Position numbers and translations under genes: made by a program | Source: JBGTGG01 sp964398945 | GTDB lineage: Bacteria > Bacteroidota > Bacteroidia > Cytophagales > Cyclobacteriaceae | Direction of reading: 5' to 3' | Length of the DNA: 64,000 nucleotides | Assembly (NCBI GenBank): GCA_964398945.1 | Contig: CAYNOT010000002.1 | Span: 62,001 to 126,000 of the forward strand | The notes under the pieces: generated by a model | Databases searched by the model: none | Seen by the model: the letters and a program-made list of their open reading frames with translations, nothing else | Told to the model about the DNA's origin: nothing | In this document: one piece after another, positions 36,082-42,822 of the stretch | Position numbering within the stretch: position 1 is the first letter of the stretch | How the letters are laid out: every line of letters starts with the position of its first letter

Positions 36082-38904
36082 ATGGCAAAAGAATTTTTAC
36101 AGGAAGTAGCCGAATCGGCATTGAAAAGAAACCCAACGTTGGCGGATGTGACATTCGTATTTCCAAACAGGAGGGCAGCACTTTTCTTTCGCAAGTATTT
36201 GTCGGAAGGATTGACCAAACCCGTTTTCTCCCCGGGCCTGATTACGATTGAAGAATTTTTCAAAGCCCACACCATGAAAACCGTTCCGGATAAACTTCAG
36301 TTGGTGCATGAACTATACAAAGCTTATCAGCAGATTATTCCCGGTGAGGAAGCCTTTGATAAATTTTATTATTGGGGCGAAATGTTGTTGCGCGATTTTG
36401 ATGAACTCGATAAATATCTGGTGGATGCCGATTTGTTGTTCAAAGATTTGAGCAGTCAAAAAGAACTGGATGCCAACCTGGATTATTTCACCGAAGAACA
36501 ACAGGAGTTCCTGAAAACGTTTTGGGCAGGTTTTGAAGAATTTACTTCTGACCACAAACAGAAATTCCTTTTTCTCTGGCAGAAATTGATTACGGTATAC
36601 CATCAGTTTGAGGAGCAATTGGTTTCGAAAAACTGGGGATACGAAGGCATGTTGCAGCGTGAAGTGGCTGAGCAGATTACAACGAACAAAATCTTATTAA
36701 AGGGGAAATATGAGTTTGTTGGTTTCAATGCGCTCACGCGTGTGGAAGAAAAACTGATTAGCCATCTTGTAACGGAAGGCAATACCATTATCCATTGGGA
36801 CCTGGATCAGTATTATCTACATGATCAAAAGCAAGAGGCCGGAAGGTTTTTCCGCGAGTATCAACAACACTCCGTACTGGGAAAAACATTTCCGTCCGAC
36901 ATCCCTTCCAATTTGAGTTCAATTACATCTATTCAACAAGTAGGCGCAGTGCAGAAAGTCGGGCAAGCAAAGTTGTTGGCCGAATTTTTGGCAAACGGAT
37001 TTGCCGAAGGGATGAAGCCGGAGGAAACCTTGGTGATATTGCCAGATGAAAAGATGATGCTGCCGGTGTTGTACGGAATTCCGGATAGCGTGGAGAAGTT
37101 TAATGTAACAATGGGTTTTCCGTTGAGCAGTACACCGATGTTCAATTTAATTGAGTTGATGGTGGAGATGCAGATCGCGGCTTCGGAGGAAGGGTTCAAC
37201 CATCGACAAGTGCTGGCAATTTTGGGGCATCCATATTTGGTTGGGATTGATGCGGCTGTTGCGAACCGAAAACGAAAAGATATCTTGAAAAAAAATTGGG
37301 TGTGTATCCCGGAAGAAGAGTTGGCCACGGATCTAAAAATCCATCAACTGGTTTTTCAGTGGGTTGGCATCGAACATATTATTGACTATCTCAAAAATGT
37401 GGTCTATGAAATTGGAAGCGATGAAGCCACCTATGGGTTGGACAAAGAATTTGCATTTCATTTTTATACGTTCTTCAACCGCTTGCAAGAGGTGGTTGGC
37501 AATGAGTTTACCGATTTGCGTTTGTTCCTTCGCCTGTTCCGGCAATTGGCGCGGTCACAAAAAATCCCTTTTTCAGGGGAGCCGTTGGAGGGGTTACAGA
37601 TCATGGGTGTTTTGGAAACCCGTAACCTCGATTTTAAAAATGTATTTTTTCTTTCGCTGAATGAAGGCAGCATGCCAGGCGGAAATTCAAAAGGCTCTTT
37701 TATTCCGCATACGGTTCGAAAAGCATATAGTTTGCCGACCATTGATCATCAGGATTCGATGTATTCGTATTTGTTTTATCGCGCGATGCAACGCGCTGAA
37801 AATGTTTTTTTGTTTTACAATACCGAGACTGACGATTTGGGCGAAGGGGAGATGAGCCGATATCTGCGGCAGTTGATGTATGAATCGAATCTTCCGATAA
37901 AGCGAAGGGTTGCACACAATGCGGTAGTGCCCAACGTGAGCGAGCCAATTGTAATTCAAAAAGACAAAACCATTCTTGAAAAATTGGCGAAACTGAACGA
38001 GGGAAACTATCGGTTCAAAGGTATTTCCCCTTCTTCACTTAATGCATACATGGATTGCAAATTGAAATTCTACTTTCAGTATATAGCGAAAGTGAAGGAA
38101 GCGGATGAAGTAGAGGAGGATTTGGATGCACGCGTGTTGGGGAATATTCTCCATGATGTGATGGAGCGGTTTTATAAAGACATCATCGAAACAAAAAAAT
38201 CGAATCAGATTGTGCTGGAGGATTACGCATTGGCTGAAAAGAAAATAAACAAGCTTATTGATGAGATGTTTGTCAAGACGTTTAACCTTAGCGGAAAAAC
38301 GGTGAAGTACGAAGGGCAGCGGTTGATTGTAAAAGAGATGGTGAATAGTTTTGCGGATAAGATTATCGCGAATGATAAAAGCTACGTTCCTTTTTTTATT
38401 GAAGGATTGGAAGAATCAGCGTTCACACATCGGGTGAAAATTGACCATGCTCCGGGCTACGCTGTGTTGGGCGGAAAAGTGGATAGGGCAGATCGTGTGA
38501 AGGAGGATGGGGAAGAAGTGCTGCGCATCATCGATTACAAAACAGGTAAGGATGATCTGAATTTTTTCGATGTTCATTCCTTGTTTGTGCCGCATAAGAA
38601 ACGGAACAAAGCAGCTTTTCAAACGTTGATTTATACATTGTTGTACCAAAGCAACCGCAAGACTGATGATGTGCCGGTGGTGCCGGGATTGTTGAACCGG
38701 ATGAACCTTTTTGCCGATGAGTTTTCGTTTGGCTTCAAAATGAATAAGAGTCGTTTGCAAGATGTACGCCCGCACATGGAAGATTTTAAAAAAGACTTGC
38801 AAGTTTTGTTGAATGATATTTTTGATCCGTCAACAGTTTTTGATCAAACGGAAGAGAAAGAGTTTTGCAGGTATTGTGCGTATAAGGATATTTGCCATCG
38901 GTAG
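36082..38904 (+). CDS. AddB-like nuclease/inactivated helicase subunit with Fe-S cluster motif
   Basis: A 940-residue partner of AddA. The N-terminal half is a UvrD-like fold without convincing Walker A or B. The C-terminal PD-(D/E)xK domain has LGNILHDVMERFY, then VDRADRVKEDGEEV and IIDYKTG. Four cysteines frame the nuclease: MDCKLKFYF and the terminal FCRYCAYKDIC triplet, the arrangement that holds a 4Fe-4S cluster in AddB. The start ATG at 36082 overlaps nothing but is separated by 1 bp from addA, so the two subunits are made together. Function: DNA-end recognition and resection for recombination. Confidence 0.85.
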   Translation: MAKEFLQEVAESALKRNPTLADVTFVFPNRRAALFFRKYLSEGLTKPVFSPGLITIEEFFKAHTMKTVPDKLQLVHELYKAYQQIIPGEEAFDKFYYWGEMLLRDFDELDKYLVDADLLFKDLSSQKELDANLDYFTEEQQEFLKTFWAGFEEFTSDHKQKFLFLWQKLITVYHQFEEQLVSKNWGYEGMLQREVAEQITTNKILLKGKYEFVGFNALTRVEEKLISHLVTEGNTIIHWDLDQYYLHDQKQEAGRFFREYQQHSVLGKTFPSDIPSNLSSITSIQQVGAVQKVGQAKLLAEFLANGFAEGMKPEETLVILPDEKMMLPVLYGIPDSVEKFNVTMGFPLSSTPMFNLIELMVEMQIAASEEGFNHRQVLAILGHPYLVGIDAAVANRKRKDILKKNWVCIPEEELATDLKIHQLVFQWVGIEHIIDYLKNVVYEIGSDEATYGLDKEFAFHFYTFFNRLQEVVGNEFTDLRLFLRLFRQLARSQKIPFSGEPLEGLQIMGVLETRNLDFKNVFFLSLNEGSMPGGNSKGSFIPHTVRKAYSLPTIDHQDSMYSYLFYRAMQRAENVFLFYNTETDDLGEGEMSRYLRQLMYESNLPIKRRVAHNAVVPNVSEPIVIQKDKTILEKLAKLNEGNYRFKGISPSSLNAYMDCKLKFYFQYIAKVKEADEVEEDLDARVLGNILHDVMERFYKDIIETKKSNQIVLEDYALAEKKINKLIDEMFVKTFNLSGKTVKYEGQRLIVKEMVNSFADKIIANDKSYVPFFIEGLEESAFTHRVKIDHAPGYAVLGGKVDRADRVKEDGEEVLRIIDYKTGKDDLNFFDVHSLFVPHKKRNKAAFQTLIYTLLYQSNRKTDDVPVVPGLLNRMNLFADEFSFGFKMNKSRLQDVRPHMEDFKKDLQVLLNDIFDPSTVFDQTEEKEFCRYCAYKDICHR

Positions 38905-38917
38905 TCTCACACAAAGA

Positions 38918-38990
38918 CCGCCAAGTTTAGCGCAAAGAACGCGAAGTCTATTGAATGACCATAAAACTTAGCGTGCTTTGCGCCTTCTTT
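38918..38990. repeat. GCGCAAAG/CTTTGCGC imperfect palindromic element
   Basis: Perfect 8-bp arms GCGCAAAG (38930-38937) and CTTTGCGC (38976-38983) lie in a longer imperfect match (AGTTTAGCGCAAAGAACGCG against CTTAGCGTGCTTTGCGCC). Words like CGCAAAGAACGCGAAG recur between genes in many Bacteroidota genomes, so it is probably a REP-like element. There is no T-run. Confidence 0.5.
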
Positions 38991-39037
38991 GATTGCTTTG
39001 CTTGAAATCATTTTCATTGCTTACCTATTTTTACAGT

Positions 39038-39523
39038 ATGGACCTCGAAAAATTCCGTAATCAATCCAAAAAGAAAGCTGACGAGAATAAAAAATTCTTG
39101 AAAGGCTTGAAGAAAAAGAATCCACGGATTGTGGACGATATTTTTCATACAACCCATGAAGAAGTCTTTGAAGGGATTGATTGCCTGGAATGCGCCAACT
39201 GCTGCAAAACCACCAGCCCCATTTTTTATAAAGCCGATATTGAAAGACTTGCAAAATCAATGCGCATGAAGCCTGCGGATTTTGAGGTGGAATATTTGCG
39301 TATGGATGCTGATGGCGATTTCGTGGTGAAAAATTCGCCCTGCCCTTTTCTGGGGGAAGACAATTATTGTTCGGTATACGACAACCGCCCAAAAGCTTGT
39401 CGCGAATATCCCCACACCGATCGGAAGAAAATGGTGCAGTTGATGGACCTCACGTATCGAAATACGTTGGTATGTCCTGCGGTGTTGGAGATTATAGACC
39501 GTCTAAAGAAAATCCCGATTTAA
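39038..39523 (+). CDS. YkgJ family cysteine-cluster protein
   Basis: A 161-residue protein of the YkgJ/Fe-S-oxidoreductase-related type. The cysteine cluster is GIDCLECANCCKTTSPI, then SPCPFLGEDNYCSVYDNRPKACREYP, and a last Cys in LVCPAVLE, giving eight cysteines that can bind zinc or an Fe-S cluster. The N-terminal ~35 residues are Lys-rich. The start at 39038 (MDLEKFRNQS) is preferred to an earlier ATG, because the extension lies in the upstream intergenic repeat region. The biochemical activity of the family is unknown. Confidence 0.85.
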   Translation: MDLEKFRNQSKKKADENKKFLKGLKKKNPRIVDDIFHTTHEEVFEGIDCLECANCCKTTSPIFYKADIERLAKSMRMKPADFEVEYLRMDADGDFVVKNSPCPFLGEDNYCSVYDNRPKACREYPHTDRKKMVQLMDLTYRNTLVCPAVLEIIDRLKKIPI

Positions 39524-39578
39524 AGTTAAAGATGGGTTGTATATTCGGTAATCAACTCTTGATGATCGAACGTATACT

Positions 39579-40409
39579 ATGAAATCAAACCAGCTTTTAT
39601 TGTTAATCGGTTTTTGTTCACTGTTGGGTTGCACCCCAAGGCAGCAACAGGAAGAAATCAAAGCACTTGCCAAGGTTAAACTTGTTACCAATTATGGTGA
39701 AATCGTTTTGCAACTTTATGATGAAACCCCGCTTCATCGCGATAATTTTATCAAAATCATAAACGACCATGTGCTGGATAGTGTGTTGTTTCACCGCGTG
39801 ATTCAAAATTTCATGATCCAGGCAGGCGACATCAATAGCAAACATGCACAGCCTGGCGATACACTTGGTGATGGTGATCTTCCGTATACCGTGCCTGCGG
39901 AAATCACAGCGGAGTTGTTTCACAAAAAAGGGGTATTGGCCGCGGCAAGGGATGACCATCCCGAACGCGCATCCAGTGGTACACAATTCTATATTGTTCA
40001 GGGAAAAATCTTTACAGACAGTTTGCTCGATGCTGCCGAAACACGCATCAATGGATGGCTGGCGCAATACTATATCAAGCATGATCCCGCATATAAAAAC
40101 CAATTCGATTCCTTGAATGCAGCATTTGAAAATAAAGATCATGAAACATTCGCACGTATCAATACCAACTTCAGGGAATTGGCAAAAGGGTACAGCCAAT
40201 TTGATCCGTATAAAATTCCGGAAGCGCACCGTGTGGTTTACAAAACAATTGGTGGCACGCCACATCTTGACCAGAACTATACTGTCTTTGGTGAAGTGGT
40301 CTCCGGCCTTGAGGTAGTGGACTCAATTGCTGCCGTACAGACCAATAGCCTGGACCGCCCGATGATGGATGTCCGTATTCTGCATATAGAAATTCTAGAG
40401 AAGGAATAG
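39579..40409 (+). CDS. Lipoprotein cyclophilin-type peptidyl-prolyl isomerase
   Basis: A 276-residue cyclophilin that speeds cis-trans isomerisation of proline in exported proteins. It carries a lipobox (CSLLGC) and the cyclophilin core: TNYGEIVLQLYDETPLHRDN, LFHRVIQNFMIQAGD with the catalytic Arg, and SSGTQFYIVQG. A ~60-residue helical insertion (ETRINGWLAQYYIKHDPAY to FRELAKGYSQFDPYKIPEAH) precedes the last strands (TVFGEVVSGLEVVDSIA). The insertion is a regular variation among Bacteroidota lipoprotein cyclophilins. It stands as a single gene. Confidence 0.92.
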   Translation: MKSNQLLLLIGFCSLLGCTPRQQQEEIKALAKVKLVTNYGEIVLQLYDETPLHRDNFIKIINDHVLDSVLFHRVIQNFMIQAGDINSKHAQPGDTLGDGDLPYTVPAEITAELFHKKGVLAAARDDHPERASSGTQFYIVQGKIFTDSLLDAAETRINGWLAQYYIKHDPAYKNQFDSLNAAFENKDHETFARINTNFRELAKGYSQFDPYKIPEAHRVVYKTIGGTPHLDQNYTVFGEVVSGLEVVDSIAAVQTNSLDRPMMDVRILHIEILEKE

Positions 40410-40450
40410 TTGATGGCTTCTATGTTATCACGAACCAAAAGATAGAATTC

Positions 40451-41563
40451 ATGAGATTATTAGCTCTGCTCATATTTGTTGCTTTTAAAACAACTTTTGT
40501 TTTTGCGCAAGACAAACAGCAGGTCAATACTGCCAATTACCAGACGATGCACTGGCGGTACGTTGCAACAGAATTGCCAGATCAATGGTATGGCTCGGAT
40601 GATGCAAAGCGCGTAGCGGAGAATGTGTTGCTCGCCCAAAAGGATATTGGTGGGTGGTCAAAAAATATTCCGTATCACCACGAGCTTTCACAATCTGAGC
40701 GAGAAGATTTTCTAAACGGGAAAGCTGAGGTGGGTGCAACATTCGACAATGGTTCCACTATTACGGAGTTGCGATTTCTTGCAAAAGTATATACATATAT
40801 AAAAGACACGCGCTATCAGGAAGCATTTGAAAAGGGATTGCACTATATTTTTGTTTCGCAATATGAGAATGGGGGATGGCCTCAATTTTTTCCCGTCCAG
40901 CGCGATGGTGATTACTACTCCCGCCACATCACTTACAACGATGATGCGATGGTCAATATCCTGAAATTCCTTAAAGAAATTTATACTGATCAGAAAGCCT
41001 TTCTCTCTTTAGGCGTTGATGATGCAGTAAAACAAAATGCCAAGATATCTTTCGATAAAGGAATTGCATGCATTTTGAAAACACAAATTGTTGTTGAAGG
41101 AAAGCCAACAGTATGGTGCGCGCAACACGATGAAAAAACATTCGCCCCTGCAAAGGCACGTACGTACGAGCTTCCATCTTTTAGTGGGGCAGAATCTGCG
41201 GGTATTGTGATGTTGTTAATGGATATCGAAAGCCCGTCAAAAGAAATTGTTGCATCCATAGAAGCAGCCGTAAAATGGTTTGAAGAACATACGGTAGAAG
41301 GCATACGGATAACCACTGTAACCAATGACGATGAAAAGCGGGATCGCATCGTGGTCGAAGATAAGGATGCGCCTGCGGTGTGGGCAAGGTTTTATGACTT
41401 GGAAACTGAAAGGCCTTTCTTTTGTGACCGCGATGGTATCAAGAAAAACACGTTGGCCGAAATAGGGTATGAGCGTAGAAACGGATATGCTTGGTATACG
41501 GATAAGCCGCAAGCGGTTCTTAATGCCTATACTGAATGGAAGAGTAAATTGGTTGTGAAATAA
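40451..41563 (+). CDS. Pectate lyase, polysaccharide lyase family 10
   Basis: A 370-residue secreted enzyme: signal peptide (MRLLALLIFVAFKTTFVFAQ), then an (alpha/alpha)-toroid core with NVLLAQKDIGGWSKNIPYHH, ATFDNGSTITELRFLAKVY, ENGGWPQFFPVQRDGDYYSR and HITYNDDAMVNILKF. The GGWPQFFP and HITYNDDAM motifs are PL10 signatures. The later TVTNDDEKRDRIVVEDKDAPAVWARFYDL segment supplies the remaining site (DAPAVWARFY). The enzyme would cleave pectate by beta-elimination, using calcium. No SusCD pair or other pectin gene is adjacent. Confidence 0.92.
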   Translation: MRLLALLIFVAFKTTFVFAQDKQQVNTANYQTMHWRYVATELPDQWYGSDDAKRVAENVLLAQKDIGGWSKNIPYHHELSQSEREDFLNGKAEVGATFDNGSTITELRFLAKVYTYIKDTRYQEAFEKGLHYIFVSQYENGGWPQFFPVQRDGDYYSRHITYNDDAMVNILKFLKEIYTDQKAFLSLGVDDAVKQNAKISFDKGIACILKTQIVVEGKPTVWCAQHDEKTFAPAKARTYELPSFSGAESAGIVMLLMDIESPSKEIVASIEAAVKWFEEHTVEGIRITTVTNDDEKRDRIVVEDKDAPAVWARFYDLETERPFFCDRDGIKKNTLAEIGYERRNGYAWYTDKPQAVLNAYTEWKSKLVVK

Positions 41564-41649
41564 AGGAGATATTCACCTTTAATTTTAACTCTTTTTATTT
41601 GTATTTATCAATCAAGAAATCAGCATATACTTTTTTGAAGTCGAAGCCT

Positions 41650-41813
41650 GCATTGGTACAATTTGATATCAGTTTGAAAAACCGCACCAACCGGGCAAAA
41701 GCCTTGCGTGGAAAAGTACAAGCACTACAAATGCTCGACAGAACCGAAGAATCCGCAGCAGTTCAAAAACCCTGGATGTGTTTTGGAAGAAGGAGTTGAT
41801 TGCGATACATTGA
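41650..41813 (+). pseudogene. 3' remnant of a TPR-protein gene
   Basis: The plus strand encodes ALVQFDISLKNRTNRAKALR and GKVQALQMLDRTEESAAVQ, then one base out of phase TLDVFWKKELIAIH and a stop. The text has the helix-turn-helix rhythm of the last TPR unit and C-terminus of a tetratricopeptide protein. Nothing of the rest of the gene is upstream, and the next gene begins at 42099. It is best read as a truncated relic with a frameshift near 41772. The rest of the 41564-42098 stretch holds no ORF that I can support. Confidence 0.5.
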
Positions 41814-41829
41814 TCTGCTTTTATTACAA

Positions 41830-41866
41830 CGTCATTCTGAGGGAGGTACGACCGAAGAATCTTGAT
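41830..41866. repeat. ATTCTGAGGGAGG...GAAGAAT intergenic element
   Basis: The text CGTCATTCTGAGGGAGGTAC then GACCGAAGAATCTTGATC has short inverted ends ATTCT/AGAAT and matches a motif seen between genes of many Bacteroidota (CATTCTGAG...GAAGAATCT). It probably belongs to a REP-like family. It is included because it lies on the left border of the HicBA/helicase island. Identification is from memory of the motif, not from a search. Confidence 0.4.
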
Positions 41867-42098
41867 CCTTTCAAATTCTTTGCTTAATAAAAAAGACATT
41901 TGATAGATCAGCGTTCCCTGTGAGTATTTGATAAAATCTATCCATTGTGACCAAACGTAATAACGAAGGTAAAACTATGTTTTTGCTTGAAAAATGAAAC
42001 TAAATCCTACATAGCGGGGTTGAAGGGGACGAATGAGGTTGCAATTTTAGTTCAAATTCGGCTATATTGATGCCTCAGTCTGAAAACACTAAATAGAG

Positions 42099-42476
42099 AT
42101 GCCTAAAAATCTTGATCACACTTCTCAGTATAGGGATGGTCACAATTGGATTAACGTAAAATTAAGCTTGATTGAGTTTGAAGAAGAGGGATTATACTTT
42201 ATTTATTCCCCTGCTTTGGACTTGACAGGTTATGGCAAAACTGAAGAGGAAGCAAAGGAGTCTTATAACCTTGCCATGGAGGAGTTTCTTAAGTATACTT
42301 CCAACAAGGAGACAGTTTTCCAAGAACTTGAGCGACTTGGATGGACAATATCTAAAAAGAAAAAAATAACAGCCCCTTCTCTTTCGGCTTTATTACAAAG
42401 CAGGAGTTATTTGGAAGAGATTTTTACGGAAAAGAATTTTCGTAAAACTGACGAAACTGTAGCTATTCCCGCTTAA
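42099..42476 (+). CDS. hicB: HicB family antitoxin
   Basis: A 125-residue protein with a HicB-type RNase H-like partial fold in the middle: FEEEGLYFIYSPALDLTGYG, then KTEEEAKESYNLAMEEFLKY. HicB antitoxins bind and block HicA and usually repress their operon. The gene comes first in the order hicB-hicA, with 8 bp to the toxin gene. The C-terminal ~45 residues (TAPSLSALLQSRSYLEEIF) are helical and lack a clear DNA-binding motif. Confidence 0.75.
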   Translation: MPKNLDHTSQYRDGHNWINVKLSLIEFEEEGLYFIYSPALDLTGYGKTEEEAKESYNLAMEEFLKYTSNKETVFQELERLGWTISKKKKITAPSLSALLQSRSYLEEIFTEKNFRKTDETVAIPA

Positions 42477-42484
42477 TCCAGTTA

Positions 42485-42724
42485 ATGTCTACTCATCATT
42501 TAAGGAATATTGGGCTTGACGATTATAGAAAATACTTGGAACATATTGGATGTAAATGTACCCGAACAAAAGGAGGACATGAACATTACACAAGGATTGA
42601 TTTATTACGTCCCCTCACATTACAAAGTCACATTACCCCTGTTCCGGAATTTATTATAAAGAATCATTTAAGAATATTGTCGAAGACTAAGAAACAATTC
42701 TTGGATGAATTTTATACTATGTGA
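42485..42724 (+). CDS. hicA: HicA family mRNA interferase toxin
   Basis: A 79-residue protein with the HicA dsRNA-binding-like fold (DDYRKYLEHIGCKCTRTKGG). The catalytic His sits in KGGHEHYTR, corresponding to the GSH motif of HicA, and the TLQSHITPVPEFIIKNHLRIL stretch forms the last strand and helix. HicA cleaves mRNA on activation and is used in persistence and phage defence. The toxin is intact and follows its antitoxin directly. Both genes precede the convergent helicase-nuclease gene by 98 bp. Confidence 0.8.
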   Translation: MSTHHLRNIGLDDYRKYLEHIGCKCTRTKGGHEHYTRIDLLRPLTLQSHITPVPEFIIKNHLRILSKTKKQFLDEFYTM

Positions 42725-42822
42725 TTACTTGATTGTTTTCTGTGGCAGTCCACGTCAATGTGTCTTGTTTAGAAGATATTGTGCTAGCGGTCGTGTTGTC
42801 ACCGAACCGCAACCGCAGTCTC

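Noticed and set aside
39618..40265. 215-residue reading frame on the minus strand within the cyclophilin gene
   Set aside because: It is antisense to a convincing cyclophilin, with Cys/Phe-rich text typical of shadow frames.
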